Origin: Pasteurellaceae bacterium Orientalotternb1 | GTDB lineage: Bacteria > Pseudomonadota > Gammaproteobacteria > Enterobacterales > Pasteurellaceae | NCBI GenBank assembly: GCA_011455275.1 | Contig: CP015028.1 | Span: 1-64,000, forward strand | DNA length: 64,000 nucleotides | Reading direction: 5' to 3' | Part shown: one piece after another, positions 47,965 to 55,604 of the stretch | Position numbering within the stretch: position 1 is the first letter of the stretch | Layout: every line of letters begins with the position of its first letter | Program-made: the position numbers and the translations under genes | Notes under the pieces: model-generated | The model's input: the letters and a program-made list of their open reading frames with translations, nothing else | Told to the model about the DNA's origin: nothing | The model's database searches: none

Positions 47965-48511
47965 CACGAATTTTTTCAACTAATTGGTCATAAAAGGCTT
48001 GGCGATGCTGATCGCTCTCAAAAGCAGTGTGGGGAACAGCGATAAAATGCGTCCCATTGAGTATCATCACAAGATACCCTTGCATATCTAGTACTTGTGA
48101 AATAAACGAGTAACGATAAATGCCTTCGAACATCTCCGTTTTATAAAAAAGCCCTTGAGACTGAATCTCTATTTCGGTTGTTGATTCCGTCACATTTTTA
48201 TTGTCACGCAAGATTTTCAGGTTATAGATAGACGGGCGAATAAGCGTTGCATAAATTTCAATCAGGAAAGCATAACCAACCAGCCCCCAACCGAGCCACC
48301 ACATAAAGTTGCTCTCAAACCAGTCATAAAATGCTTCTTGCCAATCCGCAATCGTCAAAGCCACAAAAGCTAACGCCATAATAAAAGGCAAAAAGACGAT
48401 CACATCAGCAACACACAGCAAGCGTTTCTCTTTTTTATAGACCCGCTTACCGACTTGAAACACCATTTTCTTATAGGCTTTGGTATAGGGTTGTTGGAAT
48501 TTAATTCGCAT
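47945..48511 (-). CDS. YcxB-like membrane protein
   Basis: A 188-residue protein with two hydrophobic helices (about 35-56 and 70-90) and a C-terminal beta-rich domain (TEIEIQSQGLFYKT... YRYSFISQVLDMQGYLVM... FIAVPHTAF) that resembles the YcxB-like domain of Firmicutes and proteobacterial proteins. Function unknown. It overlaps both heptosyltransferase genes, so is expressed with LPS core synthesis. Confidence 0.7.
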   Translation of the reverse strand: MRIKFQQPYTKAYKKMVFQVGKRVYKKEKRLLCVADVIVFLPFIMALAFVALTIADWQEAFYDWFESNFMWWLGWGLVGYAFLIEIYATLIRPSIYNLKILRDNKNVTESTTEIEIQSQGLFYKTEMFEGIYRYSFISQVLDMQGYLVMILNGTHFIAVPHTAFESDQHRQAFYDQLVEKIRDESLSS

Positions 48512-49559
48512 TGTGTTTCTCCAACAGTTGAGCCAATTGCTCCAATACCCTTTCTGGTGAAATATCGATCAGGCTTTGGTGATAACCTTCCGCCGCCTCG
48601 CCCTCACGGACTTTAATCAGCCCACCTTCAATCAAGCGAATAATCACCGCATTTTTCGACAGCGGCGGGGTATATTGCGGGCTGGTTGGTCCATAAAGTG
48701 CAACAAGCGGGCGATTGAGAGCCGCAGCGATGTGCATCAGCCCCGAGTCGTTGCTCACCACCGCTGCACAATCGGCAATTAAATCAACCACTTGGTTGAG
48801 ATCAGTCTGCCCCGCTAAGTTGATGCAGTAGCGTTGTAACTGTTCAGGTAAGGCAGAACGAATTTGCTCGCCCACCGACTCATCTTTCTTCGAGCCAAAC
48901 AAACGCACCGAATAGCCTTGCTCAATCAATTTTTCAGCAACCTTAGCGTAATGATAGTGAGGGTAGCGTTTGGCAGGACCGAACTCTGCTCCTGGGCAAA
49001 AGCCGATAGCAGTGCGGTTCTCGGCATAGTCAAACTGTTTGGCAAATAGCTGTTTGGTTCGGGCAATTTGCTCGGCATCGACCTGCAAATACGGATAAAC
49101 TTCGGGCAAATTTTCAGCCGTTGGGATCTGATTTTGCTCGTATGCCAACGCCAAATAACGCTGCACCATCATCGGATAATCGTGTTTATTCGCTCGCAGC
49201 TCGTTCAAAAAGCCGTAACGCATTTCGCCTTTCCAGCCACGGCGTTTAGGGATCTTGGCAAAAAAAGGGATAAATGCGGATTTCAGTGAGTTCGGTAACA
49301 CAATCGCCAAATCATACTGATTTCGCAAATTTTTGCCCAAATCATACCGCTTGCATAACGCAAAAGAGCCGTGCCCAATCGGCATTGAAATGGCGTTTTG
49401 CACTTCAGGCATTCGGGCAAGCAATGGGCGACACCAATCAGGTGCCATCACATCAATCTGGCTGTTTGGGTAGTGCTTTTTGAGCTGTTGATACAAGGCG
49501 TGAGACATCATCATATCGCCCACCCAAGACGGTGCAATCACTAAAATTCTCACCTTCAC
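48501..49559 (-). CDS. waaF: lipopolysaccharide heptosyltransferase II (WaaF/RfaF)
   Basis: A 352-residue GT9 enzyme: ILVIAPSWVGDMMMSHALYQ, GFCPGAEFGPAKRYPHYHYA, and SNDSGLMHIAAALNRPLVALYGPT. It adds the second inner-core heptose. It begins the minus-strand waaF-ycxB-waaC set and overlaps the middle gene by 11 bases. Confidence 0.94.
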   Translation of the reverse strand: MKVRILVIAPSWVGDMMMSHALYQQLKKHYPNSQIDVMAPDWCRPLLARMPEVQNAISMPIGHGSFALCKRYDLGKNLRNQYDLAIVLPNSLKSAFIPFFAKIPKRRGWKGEMRYGFLNELRANKHDYPMMVQRYLALAYEQNQIPTAENLPEVYPYLQVDAEQIARTKQLFAKQFDYAENRTAIGFCPGAEFGPAKRYPHYHYAKVAEKLIEQGYSVRLFGSKKDESVGEQIRSALPEQLQRYCINLAGQTDLNQVVDLIADCAAVVSNDSGLMHIAAALNRPLVALYGPTSPQYTPPLSKNAVIIRLIEGGLIKVREGEAAEGYHQSLIDISPERVLEQLAQLLEKHNAN

Positions 49560-49560
49560 C

Positions 49561-49956
49561 TCACTTTTTTACGCAATTTTCAGCCAACACTTTTTGACGG
49601 TTATTGCTCAACACCGCCTTGCCATCAAAGCCCTCTAACCAAATCCAACGGATATTACTGTACTTTTTGCCTTGATTAGAGAGAGTGGGCGAAAGCTTGT
49701 GTGACACTTGATTGAAGGTGAGCGTCACCGTTTTGTTTTTCTTATTGGACGATTTCTGTACTCTTACTGTTTTGCTGTTCGCACAACGGTATTCAGTAAT
49801 CAACTGTTTTTTTACCACGTCACGTCCTTTCGCCACAGACTGCAATTGTGGCTTAGTATTTTGCTGAATTTGCTCTGCAGGTGCAATGGTCGTGGCACTA
49901 CAAGCACACAACCACATCCCTAAGCCTAATGTGAAAATTGTTGTTATTAACCGCAT
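49561..49956 (-). CDS. small lipoprotein, possibly MliC-like
   Basis: A 131-residue lipoprotein. I start it at 49956 (MRLITTIFTLGLGMW) because a type II signal with lipobox LCAC follows; a longer frame adds an unsupported leader. The mature part ends with a beta-rich domain bounded by two cysteines (YRCANSKTVRVQ... VLAENC) resembling MliC/PliC lysozyme inhibitors, though the match is loose. It ends one base before waaF and could be cotranscribed with it. Confidence 0.65.
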   Translation of the reverse strand: MRLITTIFTLGLGMWLCACSATTIAPAEQIQQNTKPQLQSVAKGRDVVKKQLITEYRCANSKTVRVQKSSNKKNKTVTLTFNQVSHKLSPTLSNQGKKYSNIRWIWLEGFDGKAVLSNNRQKVLAENCVKK

Positions 49957-49972
49957 ATTTTCCCCTCTAGCG

Positions 49973-49998
49973 AAAAAAGAGCAGCTTGAAGCTGCTCT
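49973..49998 (-). terminator. oapA terminator
   Basis: AGAGCAGC and GCTGCTCT (49998-49978) form a perfect stem on the - strand, followed by T6. Confidence 0.8.
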
Positions 49999-50022
49999 CA
50001 TAAACTTGATTGAGCGGCACCA

Positions 50023-51324
50023 TTATTTGTAGATATAAGTGCCGTTTGCTTGACGGATAAATTTTCCACCCGATCCAATGCTCATTTCCGTAACTCGATT
50101 GTCTTTATCCAAACGCACAGTGACTTTCTCACCCGCTTTTAGCTGGCTAACCACACCATTGGCTTTGCTCATTGCATTCACGTCAGCAATATTGAGATTA
50201 TTATCACGGAACACTTGCATTAACGACACCCCTTTTGGCACGGTCATTGTTTTGCTGGAAACTGACGCAGCGGGTGTTGCTACTTTAACAGGTTCTGCTT
50301 TTACCACTGGAGCCCCTTTTGCAAGATCAACTTTTGGCTGTGCTTTTGTCTCTACTTTCGCTGTAGGCGGTGTGGTTTTCGGCTGAACTGCCGTCGTTTT
50401 TGCAGGTTGTTTTTGCTCTGGTTGATAAATCACACTGCCAGTATTTGTTGGTTTTTTCGCAGGTTCTTGAACCGTTGGTTTTTGCTCCGCTGGTTTCGCT
50501 ACCCCAACAACTTGTGGTTCTTGCGACTGTGTTGCAGTACTTTGTGTTTGCTGTTGAACTGCTGGCTGCTGAGCCGTATTCTCTGCTGGTTGAGCGGCAG
50601 ATTGCGGATTTGCAATTTGTGCCTGTGATCCGACCGCTTGTTGGGCTTGCTGATTCTGTGCTTCCGCTTGTTTTTGCACTAATGCGGCTTCTTGAGCCGC
50701 TTTTGCCTGTGCTTCAGCACGTTTTGCTTCTTCTTCATCTACAGGGCGGAATTCAATCGGCAAACTGGAACCTTGCTGTTGTAGCGTTTCAACACTTTCA
50801 GGTGTTTTTGGTTTCAACAAGAAAAATACTAACAGTAGGGCTAGCAACAATAACAGAACAATCAATAAACGGCGATATTTTGATGGCACTTTTTCTACTA
50901 CTGCTTTTGCTGCCGCAGGTGCTGCGGCTGGAATCACTCGTTCAATTGGGTTTGCTGCTGTTTTTTCTGGCTCTGCATCTTGTTGAGTCGCTGCGGCAGC
51001 TTCTGGTTGTGGCTGAACGTCATTATTTGTTTCAGCAACTGGAGAGAAAGCAAATCCACCATTTGCTTTTTTGGCTGGTTCTGACACGTTTTCTTTTTCC
51101 TTTAATGCTTTTTGCTCTTCTAATGTAGGCAGATCCACATTGTCTGATGAGCGTTTCATCACTGGTGTGAAAGTATGTCCTACGGTTCCTTTGCTATGCA
51201 AAGACAGAATAACCTTGGGTTTTTCTGTGTTTTCTGCAGATTTCTCGGCATTTTCTACTTTGTCTAATTTAGGTTCAGAAGGTTCACCAAAAGTTGGTTC
51301 TTTACGTTGATTTAATTGACTCAT
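50023..51324 (-). CDS. oapA: opacity-associated protein A (OapA) family, LysM-like C-terminus
   Basis: A 433-residue bitopic protein. Start at 51324 (MSQLNQRKEP). Order: cytoplasmic N-terminal region of about 160 residues, one transmembrane helix (YRRLLIVLLLLLALLLVFFL), a long low-complexity Gln/Ala/Pro/Lys periplasmic linker, and a C-terminal OapA/LysM-like domain (MTVPKGVSLMQVFRDNNLNI to the end) expected to bind peptidoglycan. In H. influenzae OapA affects colony opacity and colonisation. oapB is not adjacent. Confidence 0.87.
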   Translation of the reverse strand: MSQLNQRKEPTFGEPSEPKLDKVENAEKSAENTEKPKVILSLHSKGTVGHTFTPVMKRSSDNVDLPTLEEQKALKEKENVSEPAKKANGGFAFSPVAETNNDVQPQPEAAAATQQDAEPEKTAANPIERVIPAAAPAAAKAVVEKVPSKYRRLLIVLLLLLALLLVFFLLKPKTPESVETLQQQGSSLPIEFRPVDEEEAKRAEAQAKAAQEAALVQKQAEAQNQQAQQAVGSQAQIANPQSAAQPAENTAQQPAVQQQTQSTATQSQEPQVVGVAKPAEQKPTVQEPAKKPTNTGSVIYQPEQKQPAKTTAVQPKTTPPTAKVETKAQPKVDLAKGAPVVKAEPVKVATPAASVSSKTMTVPKGVSLMQVFRDNNLNIADVNAMSKANGVVSQLKAGEKVTVRLDKDNRVTEMSIGSGGKFIRQANGTYIYK

Positions 51325-51457
51325 TGGGTATTCCAAAAGGGGAGAAATAAATAAAAAATTGCCGTTATTCTAAAGGATTTCAAGATATTCAGCACGCCAT
51401 TTCTACATAATTTATACAGATTTTCAGACTTGAAAAAATGCAATGCTTTTTCGCAAA

Positions 51458-51499
51458 TTTCTCGATCTGTGTCGCAAAAATGATGTATCGCAGTTGCAG
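51458..51499 (+). promoter_or_regulatory. CRP-S (Sxy-dependent) site and promoter of the comEA-like gene
   Basis: TTTCTCGATCTGTGTCGCAAAA (51458-51479, given here as one 22-base site of which the right half TCGCAAAA is perfect) matches 17 of 22 CRP-S positions. A TTGCAG (51494-51499) and TAAGGT (51516-51521) could form the promoter, putting the site near -60. Confidence 0.65.
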
Positions 51500-51556
51500 C
51501 AATTTATCAGACCGCTAAGGTAAGCAGCGTGATTCACAACATTTAAGGAGAATACA

Positions 51557-51901
51557 ATGAAGAAAATCACACAGCTGGGTTTAACACTGCTGCTAGGTGT
51601 GTTTACAACCCAATCTTTTGCCAAAGAGAAAGCCCAAACTCCAACAGCTGAACCACCACCAATGCAACAACAAGCAGAAGCCAAAAAGGTGGCACTCAAT
51701 CCAAATTTAGTGAATATCAATGCTGCTTCAGCGGCGGAGATCCAAGATAAACTTGTCGGTATTGGGGCAAAGAAAGCCCAAGCCATCATTGAATATCGTG
51801 AGAAAAACGGCAAGTTTCTCAATATTGAGCAGTTGACCGAAGTCTCAGGCATCGGTAAAGCAACCCTTGAGAAAAACCGCGATCGCATCGTTTTAGAATA
51901 A
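51557..51901 (+). CDS. comE1: ComEA-like DNA-binding competence protein
   Basis: A 114-residue protein with a Sec signal peptide (SFA-KE, residue 22), a short Pro/Gln linker and a helix-hairpin-helix domain (VNINAASAAEIQDKLVGIG, then FLNIEQLTEVSGIGKATLEK). It binds incoming double-stranded DNA in the periplasm during transformation, like HI1008. A CRP-S site upstream and the uptake sequences throughout the window fit natural competence. Confidence 0.9.
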   Translation: MKKITQLGLTLLLGVFTTQSFAKEKAQTPTAEPPPMQQQAEAKKVALNPNLVNINAASAAEIQDKLVGIGAKKAQAIIEYREKNGKFLNIEQLTEVSGIGKATLEKNRDRIVLE

Positions 51902-51929
51902 ATTTATAGTTTGGTTATCCTCCGAGACA

Positions 51930-51974
51930 ACAAGCGGTCAGATCCTACCATTTTTTTGCAAATCGACCGCTTGT
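51930..51974. terminator. uptake-sequence dyad after the comEA-like gene
   Basis: ACAAGCGGTC (51930-51939) and GACCGCTTGT (51965-51974) form a perfect 10-bp stem with a 25-base loop that includes a T7 run and TTTGCAAA. Confidence 0.55.
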
Positions 51975-52058
51975 TCTTTGCATTGTAAACTTTCCCGCTT
52001 TTGTTATACTGCTTGCTTTTTAGCTATCCGAAAAATCGGGATAAACAAAGGTATCACA

Positions 52059-52946
52059 ATGCTTAAACCTTATTCATCACCAACCTATTGGCAACGTACT
52101 AAAATTGCCTTCCAATATCTTATGCCACAACTGCCTTTAACCCGTGCAGCAGGTTGGTTAGCCGAACAAAAATGGGGCATGGTAACCCATTTCATCATCA
52201 AGTTATTTGCGAAAAAATACCAAGTAAATTTAGACGAAGCCGAAAAAAACCAGCCGTCTGACTACGCGTCTTTCAACGAATTTTTTATCCGTCCATTAAA
52301 AGCCAACGCTCGCCCAATCAACCAAGATCCGCAGACTTTGTGTTTGCCTGCTGATGGTCGAGTCAGCGAATCGGGGAAAATTGAACAGAACCAGCTTTTG
52401 CAAGCCAAAGGGCATCTTTTCACCCTTGAAACCTTGCTCGCCAACGATATGGCATTAGCCGAAAAATTCAAAAACGGTGATTTTATCACCACCTACCTTT
52501 CGCCACGTGATTATCACCGCGTGCATATGCCGTGCGATGCGACTTTACGCAAGATGATCTATGTGCCAGGTGAATTGTTCTCTGTGAATCCCTTTTTAGC
52601 GGAACACGTTCCGAATTTATTCGCTCGCAACGAACGGGTGATTTGTGAATTTGATACCGCATTTGGACCGATGGTGCAAATTTTGGTGGGGGCAACGATT
52701 ACGGCGAGTATGAGCACTGTTTGGGCGGGTGTGATCAACCCACCACGCAGCAAAGACGTGTTGGTGTATGAATATCTCACCGAAGGCGAAAGTGCCGTCC
52801 AGCTGAAAAAAGGCGAGGAAATGGGGGCGTTCCGCTTAGGCTCAACGGTGATCAACCTGTTCCCACAAGGCAAAATCGCTCTTGAACCGCATCTCACCGC
52901 AGGCGAACCTACCCGAATGGGCGAACCTTTGGCGAAGATCAAATAA
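52059..52946 (+). CDS. psd: phosphatidylserine decarboxylase proenzyme
   Basis: A 295-residue proenzyme. Start at 52059 (MLKPYSSPTYWQRTKIAFQY) behind AAAGG; an upstream in-frame extension is unsupported. The autocleavage motif LGST is near the C-terminus (GAFRLGSTVINLFPQ), where the serine becomes the pyruvoyl group. Also LPADGRVSE and YHRVHMPCDA. Makes phosphatidylethanolamine. Confidence 0.96.
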   Translation: MLKPYSSPTYWQRTKIAFQYLMPQLPLTRAAGWLAEQKWGMVTHFIIKLFAKKYQVNLDEAEKNQPSDYASFNEFFIRPLKANARPINQDPQTLCLPADGRVSESGKIEQNQLLQAKGHLFTLETLLANDMALAEKFKNGDFITTYLSPRDYHRVHMPCDATLRKMIYVPGELFSVNPFLAEHVPNLFARNERVICEFDTAFGPMVQILVGATITASMSTVWAGVINPPRSKDVLVYEYLTEGESAVQLKKGEEMGAFRLGSTVINLFPQGKIALEPHLTAGEPTRMGEPLAKIK

Positions 52947-52952
52947 CAGCAC

Positions 52953-52980
52953 ACGAGTCGTTTTGAGCGGCTCGTTTTTT
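52953..52980 (+). terminator. psd terminator
   Basis: CGAGTCG (52954-52960) and CGGCTCG (52968-52974) pair with one wobble, followed by T6. Confidence 0.8.
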
Positions 52981-53021
52981 CTTTATAATTTGCAAAATTT
53001 TCTGCGAAAGTGACCGCTTAT

Positions 53022-53582
53022 ATGACCAAGTTTTTCATTATTGCTAACTTCTGGCTGTTCTCTGCAACGAGTTGGGCTTTTTCTCCAGCGAAATTGGTGG
53101 ATTCTGCTCGGCAGCAAATTGGCGTAACACAATATTACGATGCTGCTTATAGCAAAATTGCTTATCCAATGGGCGATGTCCCGATGATCAAAGGCGTGTG
53201 CACCGATGTGGTGGTGCGTGCGTTGCGGGAGCAAAAAATCGATCTGCAGCAACTCATACATGAAGATATGCAGAAAAATTTCGGTCTGTACCCTAAAAAG
53301 TGGGGATTGAAGCGAACCGATCGCAATATCGATCATCGTCGTGTGCCTAATATTGCAACTTATCTCAAGCGTCAAGGTTTTGAGGTCAAAGATGGCGACT
53401 ATCTTGCGGGTGATATTGTGACTTGGGATTTGGGGAAAGGCTTGACCCATATCGGTATTGTGTCGGATAAAAAAACGGCAGATAACACGCCGCTGATTAT
53501 TCATAATATTGGTCATGGCACGCAAGAAGAAAATATTTTGCATCAGTATAAAATTACTGGGCATTTTCGTTACTCTCAATAA
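53022..53582 (+). CDS. DUF1287 (YijF-like) secreted protein
   Basis: A 186-residue protein with signal peptide (SWA-FS) and a DUF1287 domain: GVCTDVVVRALREQ with a cysteine and DLGKGLTHIGIVSDKK with a histidine, the arrangement of NlpC/P60-like cysteine hydrolases. Probable periplasmic amidase or peptidase; substrate unknown. Start at ATG 53022; a GTG at 53010 is possible. A degenerate uptake core (GACCGCTTAT) touches the start. Confidence 0.8.
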   Translation: MTKFFIIANFWLFSATSWAFSPAKLVDSARQQIGVTQYYDAAYSKIAYPMGDVPMIKGVCTDVVVRALREQKIDLQQLIHEDMQKNFGLYPKKWGLKRTDRNIDHRRVPNIATYLKRQGFEVKDGDYLAGDIVTWDLGKGLTHIGIVSDKKTADNTPLIIHNIGHGTQEENILHQYKITGHFRYSQ

Positions 53583-53593
53583 CTCTCAATGAT

Positions 53594-54133
53594 ATGAAAA
53601 CCAAACTGTTACTCCCTTTCATTCTCTTTTTCGGCTTAGTGGTTGCATTTGTAGTACAACTACGTTGGAATGCTGATGGACACGATCCAAAAGCCTTAGA
53701 ATCTGCCTTAATTGGCAAACCTGTTCCCGCATTTCAACTGGAATCCTTATACGATCCGAATAAGCCGATTGATGTTTCCGTACTGAAAACCGGTACGCCA
53801 CGCTTGCTCAATGTGTGGGCGACTTGGTGCCCGACTTGCTATGCCGAACATCAATACTTGACCGAACTTGCCAAACAAGGCGTGGAAATTGTTGGGATCG
53901 ATTATAAAGATGATCGTACAAAAGCCTTAAAATTCTTAGCCGATAATCGCGATCCTTACAAAGCCGTGATTTTTGACCCAACAGGATCGCTTGGATTAGA
54001 TCTTGGTGTATATGGAGCACCTGAAACCTTTATTATTGATGGTAATGGTGTGATTCACTACCGTCACGCAGGCGATGTGAATGCCAATGTCTGGAACAAT
54101 GTGCTAAAACCAATTTATGAGAAGTTGAAATAA
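53594..54133 (+). CDS. dsbE: thiol:disulfide interchange protein DsbE/CcmG
   Basis: A 179-residue membrane-anchored thioredoxin-like protein: N-terminal anchor helix, active site WATWCPTCYAEH, and cis-proline region VYGAPETFIID. It keeps apocytochrome c haem-binding cysteines reduced. Overlaps the next gene by one base (TAATG); set of dsbE-ccmH-ccmI. Confidence 0.93.
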   Translation: MKTKLLLPFILFFGLVVAFVVQLRWNADGHDPKALESALIGKPVPAFQLESLYDPNKPIDVSVLKTGTPRLLNVWATWCPTCYAEHQYLTELAKQGVEIVGIDYKDDRTKALKFLADNRDPYKAVIFDPTGSLGLDLGVYGAPETFIIDGNGVIHYRHAGDVNANVWNNVLKPIYEKLK

Positions 54134-54588
54134 TGAAAAAATGGCTTGTTCTTTTGTTGTTGCCCGCCCTTGGTTGGGCTGCGATTGAAACTCACCAATT
54201 TGACAACGCACAACAGGAAGCGGATTATCGTTCGCTGATTCAAGAGCTGCGTTGCCCGCAGTGTCAAAACAATAATATCGCCGACTCAAATGCAACTATC
54301 GCCACTGATATGCGTTACAAAACGTTGGAACTGCTCAAACAGGGTAAAAGCAAAAATGAAGTGGTGGATTATATGGTGGAACGTTATGGCAACTTTGTGA
54401 CTTACGATCCGCCACTGACGCCTGCGACAGTGCTATTGTGGCTAATGCCGCTGCTGTTAATTGTGGGCGGATTTTGGCTTATTCGACGGAAAAAAGCCGT
54501 ACCGCAAGCGGTCAGTTCCGAGCAAAAATTTGCAAAACCACTTGACCAACAACGTCTCGATCACATTCTCAACGACAAGGATTGCTAA
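54133..54588 (+). CDS. ccmH: cytochrome c maturation protein CcmH/NrfF
   Basis: A 151-residue protein with signal peptide, the redox motif LRCPQCQNNNIADSNA, YMVERYGNFVTYDPP, and one C-terminal transmembrane helix. It works with CcmI/CcmF in haem ligation to c-type cytochromes. An uptake core is read in the C-terminal tail (PQAVSSEQKFAKP). ccmA-F are not adjacent. Confidence 0.93.
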   Translation: MKKWLVLLLLPALGWAAIETHQFDNAQQEADYRSLIQELRCPQCQNNNIADSNATIATDMRYKTLELLKQGKSKNEVVDYMVERYGNFVTYDPPLTPATVLLWLMPLLLIVGGFWLIRRKKAVPQAVSSEQKFAKPLDQQRLDHILNDKDC

Positions 54589-55505
54589 TGAATTTCTGGC
54601 TAACTATCGGGCTGATGACCCTTGTAATTTGCGTGATTGCGTTCTATCCGCTACTAAGAAAAACGACTAACCGAACCGCACAAAAGCGAGATAGTCTCAA
54701 TAAAGCCTTCTATTTTGATCGTTTGCAAGAAGTGGAACGGGAAGCCAATGAAGGCGTGATTGATGATCCTGAACAGACGAAACGTGAGTTGCAGCAAAGT
54801 TTGTTGGACGATATTCCTGAAAACGCCTCTGAGCAACCACTTGCTGCACAGAAATCTTTCGGCAAAGTGTGGTTTGTCGCACTGATTTTGTTAGTTGGTG
54901 GTATGAGTGCTGGCGTGTATTGGCACGTAGGTTCGTGGTTTACTGGCACGATGCTTGAAATGAGCCATAAAAAACTCGACTACTTCTACGAACGTTTAAA
55001 AAACGAAGAAGCCGATCCGTTAAGTGAAACCGAAATGAACCAATTCGCCATGGCTCTGCGGGTGGAACTGCAAGATAAGCCACAAGATGCTGAGTCTTGG
55101 TTTTTGTTAGGGCAAATTGGTATGGCAACGGAAAATTGGGATATGGCGTTAGATAGCTATGCGAAAGCCAGCAATTTACAGCCTGCGAATTTGTTATATA
55201 AACAGAAACTGGCTGAATTATTGATGATGTCGCAAGATCCTAAAGACAAAGCCAAAGGTGAAGAACTGGTGAAAGCGATCATTAAAGTGGATCACACCAA
55301 TCTCGGTGCGTTACGTTTGTTAGCGTTCCACCTGTTTGAGAAAGAAGATTACAAAATGGCGGCGATGACGTGGGGAATGGTGCTCAAACTGATGCCAGAC
55401 AATGACCCAAGCCGAGCCACCATTGAACGCAGTATGCAAGCGGCAATGTCGATGCTCACACCTGAAGAAAAGCAGGCAACCCCTGAACCAGAGCCGCAAA
55501 AATAA
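54588..55505 (+). CDS. ccmI: cytochrome c biogenesis protein CcmI/NrfG-like
   Basis: A 305-residue protein: two N-terminal transmembrane helices (about 3-22 and 95-115) bracketing a short cytoplasmic segment, and a periplasmic TPR domain (DAESWFLLGQIGMATENWDM, then YAKASNLQPAN) that recruits apocytochrome. The ATG at 54588 shares its first base with the ccmH stop. Confidence 0.9.
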   Translation: MNFWLTIGLMTLVICVIAFYPLLRKTTNRTAQKRDSLNKAFYFDRLQEVEREANEGVIDDPEQTKRELQQSLLDDIPENASEQPLAAQKSFGKVWFVALILLVGGMSAGVYWHVGSWFTGTMLEMSHKKLDYFYERLKNEEADPLSETEMNQFAMALRVELQDKPQDAESWFLLGQIGMATENWDMALDSYAKASNLQPANLLYKQKLAELLMMSQDPKDKAKGEELVKAIIKVDHTNLGALRLLAFHLFEKEDYKMAAMTWGMVLKLMPDNDPSRATIERSMQAAMSMLTPEEKQATPEPEPQK

Positions 55506-55509
55506 TTTG

Positions 55510-55542
55510 AAGGCTTGCTCTCTTTAGCGGAGCAAGCCTTTC
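55510..55542 (+). terminator. terminator after ccmI
   Basis: AAGGCTTGCTC (55510-55520) pairs perfectly with GAGCAAGCCTT (55530-55540); the T tail is short. Confidence 0.65.
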
Positions 55543-55604
55543 GCCTATTGGTAAAAAATTGAGCGGAACTGACCGCTTGTTGAAAGAAACTATCGGAACC
55601 TATT

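Noticed and set aside
50370..51128. 252-codon frame antisense to oapA
   Set aside because: Leucine/valine-rich shadow of the Gln/Ala/Pro linker; no start signal, and oapA is the recognised gene.
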